DNA of 64,000 bases. Origin: Pseudocercospora fijiensis CIRAD86 (Eukaryota; Ascomycota; Dothideomycetes; Mycosphaerellales; Mycosphaerellaceae). The notes beneath the pieces are model-generated. The model searched no databases. It was not told the DNA's origin and saw only the letters and a list, made by a program, of their open reading frames with translations. The number at the start of each line of letters is the position of its first letter. Positions within the stretch are counted from its first letter, which is position 1. Shown piece after piece: positions 43,077 through 54,338 of this stretch. A program made the translations under genes and the position numbers. Location: contig NW_006921534.1 of the NCBI RefSeq assembly GCF_000340215.1, forward strand, positions 4,897,041-4,961,040, given 5' to 3'.

Positions 43077-44738
43077 TCACAACTGCACATAGTTCGCCGG
43101 AAACTGACCACGCCTCCCCCTCAGCTCTCCATCCCACCAGTCATCAGTACTTTGCGTCTTCTTGATCACTTTGATCTTGTCCCCTTCTCTGAAAGGCAAA
43201 TCATCTGCAGTCTGACCTTCGAAGTCATACAATGCCGTCACATACGTGCCTTGGCTGGAACCAATGCGCTTAACAGGTACTGGTGGTGGAGGCTTCTTCT
43301 TGGCAGCAGCCACAGCGCTTGCCGCAGAAGATGCGATGCTTGCCGCGCTCTGCTTCCGATCGAGAGGCGGCATCCCACCGAAGTAGTCTGCCCCAGCTTT
43401 GGTGTATCCTGGTCGAGGAGACTGGCCATTTGGCGGAGTGACGTAATGTGATGCCGGCGTGGAGACTTGCGACTCTGAGTATGCAGGTGGAGGCTGATTT
43501 GGAAAAGAGGGCATCGGAATAGTGGCCTTGTTGTCGTAGGGCGCAGCATTGTTGCCAGTGTAAGAGGGCATACGAGGCTTCATGCCAAAAGGCACACCGG
43601 CACCTGTAGACACTGCTGGGGACGGGAAACGATGGTCATACGACGTGGCCGGGGAAGCTGATGGACGTGGCGGTCTTGGCGGAGGGGCCTCTTCTTCCGC
43701 GGGTGTGATAGCAGGAGAGGATATGCGACCGTTCGTTGCTCCATTTGCTGCTCCGGGCACAGCAGGCGGCACTGGGCGTTGTGAGCCTGCCCGGCTTGTC
43801 TTGTTCCGGCTGACGAGGTTCTTCGAGCTATCATAGGCGCTTCCAGCCTTGTTCCTGATCCCCAAACCAGTGTATGAACTGCCTTGCTTGTCTGGAAGAT
43901 CCATGGGCATCCTGACAGCTTTGCCTTGCGCCACGACACTTAGCCCACCCTCGACCTCCTTCCTGAAACTCGTGAACTGCTGATCGAATGCTGCAACAAT
44001 CTGCTCGTTGCCGGGCGCCGGACTTGGGAGGTCCTGTTGTCTGCAGTATGCGTCCAAAGTGGTGTACAGCTGCCCAACGATTGTGGTCTGCACTTGGATC
44101 TGGATGGCGAGGATATGTGGTAGTAGAGCCTGGACAGCCTCAATCACGGGAGGAAACGTCTGCTTGACCTGATCATCTGCAGTCTCGTAGTCAAGCTGAG
44201 CCTGTTGGAGATCGCTCTCGCATTTCGCCAATGCTGACTCCTCCTTGATGGTGCGATTCTGCTTCTTTCTAGCATGCTCTGCTCGGCTCAAAAATCTCTC
44301 ATAATCCAACTTCATGTTTTCGCGATGCTTCAGAGTCTTATGCAAAGGCTTCGTGGCCGCTTTGGCTTCATGGACGGGTCTTAGAAGCTTGTTATCGATC
44401 ATAGATATCTCTTGGTGTAGGTCCGTCTTCGTTTCCGAGTACATCTTCTGCAGCGCAAGACATTTCTGCAATTGTCCTTGTGGTGTTGCTTCAGGTGCAT
44501 GTCTCTGCTCTGGGTACGAAGTTGGCTCGATCGGCTTGTAAAGGGTCGCAAAAGCCTCGCTGGCATCGTATTGCAGCTTCAGAATGTCATCCCATCCATT
44601 TCTCCAAGCCTTCAACTCTTTCTCGAGCCTGTCAAGCATATCGTCCGTCGACTTGAACTCTCCAATCACAGCTCCCACATCATGATGGTCCGCCGACCGC
44701 TTCATCATCTTCCCTCCCATGCGTTGCACCGCCTTCAT
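43077..44738 (-). CDS. BAR-SH3 protein, amphiphysin/Rvs167/Hob1 type
   Basis: A single exon of 553 aa. The BAR domain occupies about residues 1-270, starting with an amphipathic helix (MKAVQRMGGKMMKRSADHHD) and long helices with coiled-coil character (DMLDRLEKELKAWRNGWDDI, LKHRENMKLDYERFLSRAEH, CESDLQQAQLDYETADDQVK). A Pro/Ala/Ser-rich disordered linker follows (about 300-485, with PPRPPRPSASP and QPPPAYSES, possible SH3 or WW ligands). The C terminus is a complete SH3 domain (VTALYDFEGQTADDLPFREG, DDWWDGELRGRRGQFPANYV). Such proteins bend membranes and link actin patches to endocytosis. Coronin, also an actin-patch protein, is 8 kb away, but adjacency is not meaningful evidence. The start at 44738 is the first in-frame Met. 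Confidence 0.92.
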   Translation of the reverse strand: MKAVQRMGGKMMKRSADHHDVGAVIGEFKSTDDMLDRLEKELKAWRNGWDDILKLQYDASEAFATLYKPIEPTSYPEQRHAPEATPQGQLQKCLALQKMYSETKTDLHQEISMIDNKLLRPVHEAKAATKPLHKTLKHRENMKLDYERFLSRAEHARKKQNRTIKEESALAKCESDLQQAQLDYETADDQVKQTFPPVIEAVQALLPHILAIQIQVQTTIVGQLYTTLDAYCRQQDLPSPAPGNEQIVAAFDQQFTSFRKEVEGGLSVVAQGKAVRMPMDLPDKQGSSYTGLGIRNKAGSAYDSSKNLVSRNKTSRAGSQRPVPPAVPGAANGATNGRISSPAITPAEEEAPPPRPPRPSASPATSYDHRFPSPAVSTGAGVPFGMKPRMPSYTGNNAAPYDNKATIPMPSFPNQPPPAYSESQVSTPASHYVTPPNGQSPRPGYTKAGADYFGGMPPLDRKQSAASIASSAASAVAAAKKKPPPPVPVKRIGSSQGTYVTALYDFEGQTADDLPFREGDKIKVIKKTQSTDDWWDGELRGRRGQFPANYVQL

Positions 44739-45236
44739 CTTGGCAGATTGGCTGCTAGAACTAATGAGTTGTCGTGGTCAATGGTCGAAGAAGTTGCAAT
44801 GCTTCGCTCCGCTATGCAAAACAAACCGGCTGAAAACAGCAAGCAGCAAACAATAAATTAGCGCAGATGAGGCTGGCGGGCAGAGTCCATGCAGTGTCGA
44901 AGCTGGCCTGGCCTGGCGTGTTTGGGAAAGTGGAGTGACACGAATGTGGGATTGTGGATGCAGTGAACGCGCACGCCCACGTGTACGTCACCTTGCTATA
45001 ACAGACTGGGCATCTCGAGGGCTAGAGGTCTTGTCTTGTTACCTGCACAGCGTAGTTACCGGTCTGCTAGTTGTCGGCACTTCAATGCTCGCAGAGTCGC
45101 AGTGCTTTCTGAATGGCAGGGAAACAGCTGGAGCTTGAAATGCTTCAACCTGGGTTGCCTGGTCCTGGTTCAAACTCAAACTCAATATTTACCGAACGGA
45201 ACGGGTATCGTATTAGGTACATGCACACCGTCTTCG
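44739..45236. other. Intergenic between tandem minus-strand genes
   Basis: 498 bp: promoter of the BAR-SH3 gene and 3' flank of the PEX8-like gene. Nothing else is seen. Confidence 0.45.
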
Positions 45237-47352
45237 TTACAACTTGCTCTCTGCTATATCGCCATCCAATCCGCCCGACATCAGCGCTGCATGATCTCTC
45301 CCACGCAACACCCATTCTTTGCCTCCGCTCGTGCTCCACCAAGCATGACAGACACGACTTCTCTCAGGATCTAGCTCTCCACTGCTCACAAGAATATGCC
45401 AAAAGTGTTCCTTGCAATGCTCCCTCATGTTGTGGTCTTGCACATCGTGAATCATGTCTGCAGTTATTGGAAGCCACTCATCCAAGACATCCAGGGGTAC
45501 TTGTGTTAATCCATCAATGACGGTGAGCGTCAGAACTGCCTGCTCCGACAGAGGAACCGGTGACTCGACTGCGCTTTCGGGGGAGCCAGGTAGTATGGGG
45601 ATTGGAGTTGTCTCGGCGTGCGCTGCTCTTTCGTGAAGCAGATCTAGCAGAACAGCTGGCATCATCGGCTGGGTCACAGCTAGTGACGATGGGGGAGAAG
45701 TCAGCTTTAGCAGAGTCTTGAAAGCCAGGCGGAATTGTCGTGTCGATAGATTTCGCGGGAAGACTCTGAACAGCGAGTCCACATAGAAGGGGAGATTGGC
45801 CACAGTAGCTTCTTCGTTTTGGGGTGCCGAGAATATGGCCAGCGTAACACTATGTGCTGCTTCGAAGATGGAAAACAGAGAACCCTTGCCGCCTGCAGCA
45901 AGGTAAGCAGTGACAGTCGGCACCAACAGGTTGACTGTCACATTAGGCGGCACAGTCAGCGTAAAATGCTCGGCTGTGTTGAGGAAGAACAGATCCAGAG
46001 TGCGATCCAAGGGATGCGAAGCCACTGTGCCAACAGACGTCGGCTGCATAGAATGCAGTACGCGCTCGACCTCCAAGGGATATGAACCTAAGACATCCAT
46101 GGCCGTATAGTACACAAAGTTGTACTGTGAGAACGTTGCAGAGCCTTGTCTTGTCGTAATGAAATAGAGGCTGCGCAGGATTTGCAGGGATTGCTCGGCC
46201 ATCTTTGGTGCATTCTTATCACTTGCGAGAATAGAGTCTCCAAGTAGCCTTCCAAGCGCACTCCTCAAGATAATGACACTGGCAAAGAGCGTGGACTGAA
46301 GAACTTTCCATAGCACAGGGGTGGTTATTTTGATAGTCTCATCAGCGAGATACGCCTCTTGCTCGGTGTAGTCAATAGCGGAGAGCCGGTTTTGCCTCCA
46401 TTGCGTCAAGAGCGTTTTCGAAAAGTCCTCCAGGTCGTCAAGAGCGGACAGCACAAGCCAGCTTTGAGTAAGATTTTCCACAGTGTGGCCGATCAACCGT
46501 GAAAGAGGACCTAGAGAGCCTACTAGTGGGCTTTGATTCATCTGTTGTATGTGCTGGAAGGAAGTCGTTCGCTGCACCCATCTTAACTTGCCGTCGCTCG
46601 CGGTCAGAATGTCACGATCCAAGGCTCCAAGAAAGTAGCCTGACTGAAGGCCTTCACCTGAGTGAAAGGTTGTTCGCATTAGACATGGCAGTAACTGGTC
46701 AAAATCCAGGGCAGCTCGTTCGTGGTCCGAGAGTATAGGGAAACAATGGTTGAGCACAAGGGTGATCGCGCCATTGCCTAGCTGATCGTCTTCCAGAGTT
46801 TCCTCCAGAGCAAGATTGGCAGCCGTGACCAGGGCACTTTCGAGTTTCTGTCTCATACTGAGCGACAAGTTCTCATCCTCGATAGGTCCAAATCCAAGCA
46901 GCAGGCCAGCCATGCTCAGAAGGTGCCGCCATCGTGGCGAATGGTCATCAGCACCTTTGATGGTAGCCTCAATCCATTCGTCCTTCGCAAGAGTCCGCTC
47001 GTGTTGAAGCTTTGAGAATTCCTGGTCAGGCACCCGATCTTTCACAGCATTTTCATGCTTGACCAGTGCCTGCGCTGCAGCATGAAAGACGCTGATGGTT
47101 CGCATGCATGTTCGTAATCCTTCCGGGCATGCCCATATCGCCGGGGCTGATAACAACTGACTCGTAAGGAGGGTGACATTCAGAGAATTGTTGAGAGTCG
47201 TCAAAAGTGATGAAGCAGTTCCAAATATCCTATTGCGTGTCAGATATTTGGCATATGTATTCTGAAGGAGAGATTAACCTGGGCGTGTCTTGCTCGTCTG
47301 TGTAAGTCTGGAGGTGCCTAAGAAGAGTTCCAAGAAGGCGATCCCCAGGCAT
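45237..47352 (-). CDS. PEX8: Pex8-like intraperoxisomal peroxin with C-terminal SKL
   Basis: Exons 47352-47279 and 47229-45237 (49-nt intron, GTTAAT...TAG) encode 688 aa. The first exon gives MPGDRLLGTLLRHLQTYTDE, joined in frame to IFGTASSLLTTLNNSLNVTL, and both parts look like the start of fungal Pex8-type peroxins (sometimes labelled Pex17 in databases). The protein is predicted all-helical with a conserved-looking end (HFWHILVSSGELDPERSRVC, AWWSTSGGKEW). It terminates in Ala-Glu-Ser-Lys-Leu: SKL is a canonical PTS1 signal, as in yeast Pex8. Pex8 sits on the lumenal face of the peroxisomal membrane and organises the importomer. Family recognition is from memory of conserved blocks plus the PTS1; a helical peroxisomal protein of another family is the alternative. 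Confidence 0.72.
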
Positions 47353-47761
47353 TTTGTGTGCTCCTTTCTTTATCGAGAACTATTTGGACGCTCATTACGG
47401 AGTGTCAAGGACAGCATGCTGATAGAAAGTGATGTTGGGTATCGTCGCTTCCCCAGTTGCGCCTCGGCACAGGCGGCATGACCCGTGTTATCCCCGCCAA
47501 ACCTGCCATCAGCTTCGACGGCAACACCATCAACATAGACAGGACTACAAGAGGGCGAGCATCACGTCGACTCGCGCTGTCGGTGCCTTGATCCGACCGC
47601 AGGCCCCAAAAGCGGCGTCCTGCCGATCTTGACGAACCTCGAATGAATGCTGAATCATCCATGCAAAGGCTAAGTACAGTAAGCCTCAACGTCAAGTCAT
47701 CAAAACATGAGGTACAATAATGCTCCCTAGATCGCACTCAACATTAGTTATATCATCTAAC
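47353..47761. promoter_or_regulatory. Divergent intergenic region, PEX8-like / small membrane protein
   Basis: 409 bp between opposite start codons; no gene supported, no obvious TATA box. Confidence 0.45.
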
Positions 47762-48256
47762 ATGGGGCTCGACAGTCGCTTTCTGAAATTTCAGGTCAAT
47801 CCGAAGCCTCTTGCTTACCAGACGCCGACCTTTCCGTCTCTGTACTGGCCCTTTCCTGTGAACGGACCGCAGGTCGTCTATCTCTACGATGCCGAACCCA
47901 TGTGGCGATTCACCCTGTACTGGACGCTGGTCTGTGTTGGAGGAGTGCACTTGATTGCTGCGGCATATGGCTGCGTTATACAATGGCGGAACTGGAAGCT
48001 CATCTGGATCCTTCCTCTCGTATATGCGATAATTGGCACAACCGAAGGACTGATCGCTGGAAATGTCGTGGGGGCACTGTAGGTCTCAATCCTCGTGCAA
48101 GTAACCCGATCACCTATAGGACTGACAAAAAGCAGTATAGGCGCTGTCTACACCGCCGGCTTCTTTCGAATGTCTACCTGGATACCTTTATCCTGGGGAA
48201 TAATTAATGCTTTGGTCCTGATATTGTCCTCGTTCGCAATTCAAGGAGGTCTTTGA
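47762..48256 (+). CDS. Small four-helix membrane protein of unknown function (145 aa)
   Basis: Exons 47762-48078 and 48136-48256 (57-nt intron, GTAGGT...CAG) encode 145 aa. The join is phase 2 and rebuilds VVGALIGAVYTAGFF. Four hydrophobic segments are visible: FTLYWTLVCVGGVHLIAAAY, WKLIWILPLVYAIIGTTEGL with LIAGNVVGAL, IGAVYTAGFF, and PLSWGIINALVLILSSFAIQ. The N terminus is Pro/Tyr/Phe-rich (YQTPTFPSLYWPFP). It resembles small fungal integral membrane proteins of the DUF2456 kind, but I am not certain of the family. There is no signal peptide. Coding potential rests on splice signals and continuous hydrophobic pattern across the intron. Confidence 0.75.
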
Positions 48257-48686
48257 GTGTGACAGTACGTCGCGTTCATCTGACTGTCAAGGGCACAGTC
48301 CATTTTTCTTTCTCCAAGAAGCCACATGCCATTGAAACGTACAAGACGAGAGCTGAGGAAGAGCAGCGCCGGCATGCAATCGGCCATCCGCGCTTCCAGT
48401 ACCAGCCACGCAGCATCAGGTGTGGGCTCTGCTCGAAATTGGAGCGGGTCTGAACTGCCGCCGAATCTTCCGTCCGACTTTGTCACTGCAAGCAAGACGG
48501 AGAAGTACAGTTTCCGGCGTGCAGCACCATTCTCGTTACAGGCTCACTTGTGGCTACGGACATATCTTCAAAGGGTATACCGAATCGAAATACAGCGAGC
48601 AGTATGGCCTTTTTGAGAGGAGGTCGGGAATTGAGGAGATTCATCACTATTGCGGACTACATAAACACTATGCTGGGACGACACTT
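48257..48686. other. Intergenic between convergent genes
   Basis: 430 bp of 3' flank; short open frames without protein character. Confidence 0.45.
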
Positions 48687-49904
48687 TTACAGCGTCACTC
48701 CAGGATGCTCGAGTTGTCGACGAGCCGTACCAATGCCATCGCTACCACCTTCCTGGTTCTCGCCTAACCACGGCTTCTTCGCCTCGCCCAGGACACCTTC
48801 AGTTCCGTAGTATACGAAGTGGCCGACCATGATGAGGACGAAAGCGATTGGATACATCCAATGGACGTGGTATCCAAAGACTTTGATGCCCACGATGACG
48901 CCCCAGAAGTTGCCAGTGAGCAGACCGATATTGAAGAAGGCGGCGGAGGCCATACGCAGCACCAGAGGAACAGCGGTGTAGAACCAGGTCAAGAGCAATG
49001 TATATCCAGTCAAGTAGCCAGCAACCTTGGCGTTCCATACTGCAGATTGGAAAGCTGCTCGGTCGAAGATGGCCGCTTGGACACCGTTGATAAACATGGC
49101 CCACCACGCGAGCTGACCGATGACCTCGTACAAAGGCCTCTTGCTGACCAGGAACTCTTCAAAGACATTGGACAAACCATAGAATGTGGCACCAACCAGC
49201 GCGAACAGGTCGCCCTTGACCGCATCAAGCGCTGGCCCACCGTTGGAACCAGTGATGTGATCCGAAGCAACAAGCATTCCCAATCCACCGCAGCAGATCA
49301 GGATACCAATGTACTGCAGGACGTGATATCGGACCTTCAAGAAGATTAAGGATATCGCGACCACTACTGCAATGGCCCAAAAGTTGATCAACTGCGCAGA
49401 GAGAATTGTTGTGTATCGATATGCCAAGACAGTGAAGTAATTTCCTTCGACGTCGCAAAACGCAAGAAGGAAAAATTTCCAGCCGTCTTTGTACATCAGC
49501 TTCAGCCAGCCCTTGAATCCATACTTGTAGATTGTCAAGCTAGTGTAGATGATATTCAACAGAACGTAGTTGAACAGTGTCTGGAAAGCGGGAATCGAAG
49601 TCCCCTGCATAGACAACAGGGTCGACAAAGTATTCGTGCCAGTAATCGTGACGGCCAGCGCCTGTGAGAGAACCAGAATAAACCAAAATTGCCTCCGTCT
49701 CAGGTAGCTAAAGCGCCCGCCCTTTTCGCGTTCGAGCTGCGCGACGGTGGTTTGGAGCTCGGGCTGATCCCCGCCATTGCTGCTGAGGATCTCGACAGGT
49801 CCATGACTTTGGCCTTTCGAAGACGTAGCGCTGCTCGCAGCAGCTTCAATCTCTCGGTCGTGCTGCGCCGAGGCATAGTGTTCAATAACTCCATCCTTCG
49901 CCAT
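48687..49904 (-). CDS. SLC35F-family (DUF914) drug/metabolite-type transporter
   Basis: A single exon of 405 aa. The first about 65 residues are hydrophilic and cytosolic-looking. Ten hydrophobic segments follow, in the pattern of the drug/metabolite transporter superfamily, with SLC35F1/F2/F6 hallmarks: FWFILVLSQALAVTITGTNT, TLFNYVLLNIIYTSLTIYKY, DVEGNYFTVLAYRYTTILSAQL, IGILICCGGLGMLVASDHI, DLFALVGATFYGLSNVFEEF and AFVLIMVGHFVYYGTEG. The DVE(G)N(Y) and SNV..E motifs are typical of this family. It ends with a soluble tail. The substrate is unknown for fungal members; relatives are thiamine-like or nucleotide-sugar-like carriers of internal membranes. Confidence 0.92.
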   Translation of the reverse strand: MAKDGVIEHYASAQHDREIEAAASSATSSKGQSHGPVEILSSNGGDQPELQTTVAQLEREKGGRFSYLRRRQFWFILVLSQALAVTITGTNTLSTLLSMQGTSIPAFQTLFNYVLLNIIYTSLTIYKYGFKGWLKLMYKDGWKFFLLAFCDVEGNYFTVLAYRYTTILSAQLINFWAIAVVVAISLIFLKVRYHVLQYIGILICCGGLGMLVASDHITGSNGGPALDAVKGDLFALVGATFYGLSNVFEEFLVSKRPLYEVIGQLAWWAMFINGVQAAIFDRAAFQSAVWNAKVAGYLTGYTLLLTWFYTAVPLVLRMASAAFFNIGLLTGNFWGVIVGIKVFGYHVHWMYPIAFVLIMVGHFVYYGTEGVLGEAKKPWLGENQEGGSDGIGTARRQLEHPGVTL

Positions 49905-50832
49905 CCCGGTAGCTGGAACTCAATCTGGGATTCTTGTTCTCGGGAACTACTGTATCCTGGAATGAGAGGCGGCTCGATAAGAATCAAGTTGGAGCTTTCT
50001 GAAATGTAGAATAACGCGAGCGCAAAGACTCCAAGAAGTCGCTCACGATAAGGTCACCAGTAGTAGTAGTAGTGAAGTGAGGAAGAGGAAAGGCGTGTGG
50101 TTGCCGATGACGGGAGCTTTCCTTTTCCTTCACTCAACTGAGAGTTCTGTTGCAAGGATGTTGCCCCACGTGGCGGCAGGGTTGCATGAGCTAAACCCTG
50201 ATCGATTAGATCGGCTGAGGTAACTGTTGGGTCAGAAGAATTTTGAGAACTTCTAGACTCGACCATGTCATCCTTGCAACAACTCGGTCAATCTTCCGGA
50301 ACACTACTCGGCCGCGACCTGTGATCAAGGCTGCAGTAGTAGTAGAATATCACAGACCTCGACGGCGAGGGCTGTCACCTGCATCGTCACTAAGGCTGAA
50401 GGCGCAGGTACTTGATTGACCGGCCTTCTCCGAGCAGCCACAAGTGCGGGAAGCTAGCAGGAGCAGGAGCTCTCAGCTCTACATACACATGAACCAACCG
50501 TGTGTGCGGGATGCAGATGCGTTCGCTCAAGGGCAGCACGAGGTGCGGTTGTCTGCTGGCGAGATCGTCTGTACAGACCTGTGGGACGGAGCTGCTGACC
50601 ACGTGGGTGGAGATCCACTGCAGCAGATAGCGAAGAACTGTTTTCGCTGAGCATGGCCACCCAAATGTCGAAGATCAATGCTGAAATGCCACTCATGCTT
50701 GAATTGTTTGAAGTATGCGTAGGTATTAACACCTCCAGGATCGTGAGGAACGAATTACAGCCTACTTGCTGCCAGCGCTATGAACGCTATCAATTGAAAA
50801 TTCTCCTACGTACAGTGAGATGCAGTGAGGTC
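49905..50832. other. Intergenic, 928 bp
   Basis: Promoter of the SLC35F gene and 3' flank of the DUF3659 gene. It contains short AGT triplet runs near 50056-50075 and 50335-50344. No gene is supported. Confidence 0.45.
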
Positions 50833-53301
50833 TCACGCAGCCTTTGTCTTCCGCCCGAATCCTAGGCTCATCCTACTCTTCTTCTTCTCGCTCTTTTTTG
50901 CCTCAGCTGTGGCAGCTGGAGTTTCGGCATTGATATCCATAGATGGTTTGGGTGTGATGTCGTGGACGTCAACTGTGAATCTGCCACCATGCGTGAAATA
51001 TGTTCGAGGCTTGTAAGTTGATGCAGTGCCTGTCGTGCGGAGCGAGGCTGACCGCGAGTGTCCCACCATCATCATTGGTGGGTATCCGTCATCAGAGGAG
51101 GACGGGTCTGTGCCGGTCTCACTACCGCTTGGGCTCACATCTAAATTGTAGAGTCAGTCAAACAGTTGGAAGGCTTTCGAAGTCGCTCGGTGCTCACCAA
51201 AACCATAATTGTCGCTTTTCTTCAATGCAGAGAACGCAGGGTGCTTAACAGATTGACCGGCATATTGTGTTGTTACGCGTATGACATTCGCCGTGGCGCC
51301 TGGACGCATTGCTGAGGGCGGCAAATTTGACCGCTTTCGAGCGTCAGGAACTGTACTGTCGATATCGCCTTTGTAAGAGAAGGCACTAGCGGGAATCTCG
51401 GGAGCAATATCATCATCGGGCACATTATTCTCAGGCACAGAGGTCATCGTTGGACGGGCGAAGGGCTTGGAAAGCTCTGAAAGACTGCGCTCGCTTGCAG
51501 ATCTTGGAACAAGGCCTCGTCTCACAGTCCCTGGCAGAGTCTGCATTTCTGTAGCAAAATCTCGTGCATGGAAGCGAGGTGAATGGCGAGGTGCTGCTGC
51601 GGTCCGAGTAAGTGGGTTGAAAGGTGTGACTTCGATAGCCTTAGGATTGGAAGTACGAGCGAATGGAGTCACCTCAATGGTAGTTGGATCACCTGAGCGT
51701 GCGAAATGTGGTTGTTCGATCGCCAAGGCCTCCTGAGAGCGACTGGCAGATCTTGCCTCTGCGAACGAGGGCTCGTGGGCAAGAGCCACCGATGCCACTG
51801 TGGCCAGCTTGGGACTGTGGTCGGCTGGGTGCAGCATCTCATTCGAACTTGTGGACTCGAGAACATTCTGTGTGGCAGTGTGCTGCGCCGCAGAAGAACT
51901 TATCGCGGTCGTGATGTCCTGAAATGGCTCGAATGTTGGAAGGGCCGGGACTTCTTCCGGAGCTTGCACTTCGGATTTCATCCGAGTAAGCGATGGCTGG
52001 GTCTGTTCCTTGCTCTGCACCTCCAAGATCTCCTCATGCTCACGAAGCTGAGCTTCTGGCTGTGGTGCTACAACAGGAAGTGTCGGGGCTGCGGATTGCA
52101 TCTCAACCTGCGGTGCTTCTGGTCGCGTGTATTGTACTGTAACAGCAGCCGATACCTCTTCACAAGCTTGAGTTTGGGGGACTGGGCGCGAACGACCTGG
52201 GGCAGGGACTCTCGCAACGGTGCGCACTGTACCAACAACCCGACCATATTCATCGAGGACTTCGCCGGCACCATTCACTTTCTGGCGCACGCAATCAAGA
52301 AGGTCGCCTTCAACGAGCTCTCCAATAGGATCGCCCTCTTCATCGAGGATTTTGCCCTTCTTGTTGACCTTGAGGCCTTCCAGGGTTGTCAAGGGAGGGA
52401 AGTGCTCAGAAATCGACTGTGCTCGAGCCGGCGCGCGTTCTGGAATGGCTGGTGCACTCTCGAGCTCAGGAAGCGGCGCAGTGGAGCTAGAAGCATTTCG
52501 TACAGCCTCTAGTTGGTCAAGTGGTGGCATTGGGTCGGGTTCATCCTCGAAGCGTGTTCTCTTGCTCACAGATGTCGTGGATCGTGTAGACTTGATTGAC
52601 CTTGAGTCGGATGCGAGGTCTAGCGGTGACACACTTCCAGTATGATTGAGTACCCCTTCGACAGACTTATTGGGCTTCATTTGCTCCTCGCCCAGTTTTA
52701 GCTCGGGTAGAAGGAATCCCGAACTGCTTCGTGACAAGGAGTTCTTGCTGTAGTCTAGAAGATTATGCTCACTCGGGGCACGAGAGTGTATGGCTGACGG
52801 GGGCCCAGCAGATTCATAACCTGAGTCTGAGTAGTTCGAGTATCCAACCCCTGTGCTCGTAATGGGTCGTTTGTACTGGCCAACGTTGGTGTCAATTGAA
52901 GGTGGTGCTCCAGAATGCCTGAAATAGTCGCTGCTACTTCGGCTTACTCGACTTCTTCCTGCCAGAGCGCTTCTGTTGGCGAAGAATGCTTCCTCGCTTT
53001 GACTTCGTCCAGCGCCAGGGTATGTGGGCGATGGAACTCCATGTGCCATGCTGTGGGCTATGTCTTGCGCATAAGATGCGTTGTTCAACGTGCTATCGAA
53101 AATGGAATCGGCAAGCCGCCTACGGTTGGCTGATGCAATCTGTTGGCTGTCGACCGTCCTTCCCACTTGACCTGTGGAATCGGCAGCGGCATGCCTTGGC
53201 ACGAATTTCTTTGCTGGCGTCGCCTTCTCGGCATTCACTTGAGATTCAGGCTTCTTCTCTTCATCCTTCTTCGTTCTAGCCTTCCTTGAGAAGATTGCCA
53301 T
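50833..53301 (-). CDS. DUF3659-containing, largely disordered protein (803 aa)
   Basis: Exons 53301-51198 and 51140-50833 (57-nt intron, GTGAGC...TAG) encode 803 aa. The N terminus is basic (MAIFSRKARTKKDEEKK). Most of the protein is Ser/Pro/Ala-rich and predicted disordered. At about residues 305-370 lies a DUF3659-type repeat pair (LEGLKVNKKGKILDEEGDPI, GELVEGDLLDCV, then NGAGEVLDEYGRVVGTVRTV). This beta-repeat is seen in many copies in fungal LEA-like proteins; here only about two units are present. Two copies of a TTIEVTPFAR / KAIEVTPFNP motif lie near 560-580. The C-terminal exon is basic (AEAKKSEKKKSRMSLGFGRK), perhaps for membrane or nuclear targeting. Function unknown. Confidence 0.85.
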
Positions 53302-54089
53302 GGTTGTGTAGCCACTCGGGGAGCTGTTTCTCTAGATAGTCGATGGTGGAATGAGGTGTTGATTGACACTCAAGAGGAGTCGTTGTAGGTATGGAAAGCA
53401 ATCAGTAGGACTGCTTGGAGTAGAGTAAACAAGGGAGAAGCTGCTGAGGGTTGCGCGTGAGAAGCTCTTTAGGGCAGACAAGCTACTTGACTTGATCCCT
53501 TCCACGCGACGAGGCCATGATGAAGCTACTGTCATTATTAGCATTGGATCGGTCCGCCACGATCTGCTCCCGAGGGCTCGAGCACAATTAACGTTATTCC
53601 GAGGTCCTGGAGTAGAAGCCATGCAGCCTACATGACGCAGAGTCCTCAAGCCGCATGAGGCGGAAGCCAAACATAGCGCATTCTCGGTCTCAGCAAGCGG
53701 GTTCCTTGACCAGTAAGACGCTCCAGTATGAGCATTTCGGACACACCGCCCGAAGCTTGAGATGCTCGATTGCCAATGCCAACAGCTTCCGCCTTCTCCA
53801 GTCGACTTCGTTCGAGCAAAATGCCCTCCGAGTGGTATCAGCGGCCACTCCCGCTTCATCACACGCTGCACGGCGTTAGTTCAGTGTGGACTGTGGTGAT
53901 GAGGTTTAAATGAGTACGTTCAAACACAAAGTTAGGTCGTGACGCGGCGGCTCAACGCCCTTGAGGCTTGAGACTTCAGTTGATTCCTTGCGCGGAACAA
54001 GGGGAAGTGCCGAGCGCCTCCAACCGTGCCGAACCCGAATTGGGTTTCGGTCATCAGTATTTGGATTCCTCATACTAACCACAGGGTGT
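53302..54089. promoter_or_regulatory. Upstream region of the DUF3659 gene, up to the MULE
   Basis: 788 bp. A 179-codon minus-strand open frame (53871-53332) lacks protein character and lies in the promoter. Composition is normal up to the target duplication at 54090. Confidence 0.45.
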
Positions 54090-54098
54090 ATTATGCAT

Positions 54099-54142
54099 CC
54101 TCGCCACTTCCCCGAGCCCCAGCTACCCGCCCGAGCCCCAGT
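54099..54142 (+). repeat. Left terminal inverted repeat of the MULE
   Basis: 44 bp, pairing with 57423-57466. It holds two direct copies of CCCGAGCCCCAG (54111-54122 and 54130-54141) 19 bp apart, probably a doubled transposase-binding site (inference). Confidence 0.9.
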
Positions 54143-54338
54143 AGATATACTAATATAGAATCGTCCTAAATTAGATTACGTACTGTTTCTACCTATTATA
54201 TATTATATCCGTTCTTAGATAGTGCTATTAATAGGCGCGGAGCGCGTTAACTAGGAAGTCGCGCCTCGAATTCTACCGTAGACCTAAAGTTCGCATTTCT
54301 TCCCTCTTTTATAGTAGATTGCCTAGTAACTACCGAAA

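Noticed and set aside
53332..53871. 179-codon minus-strand open frame upstream of the DUF3659 gene
   Set aside because: Lies in the promoter, no recognisable motif, Ser/Arg/Cys composition unlike the neighbouring genes.
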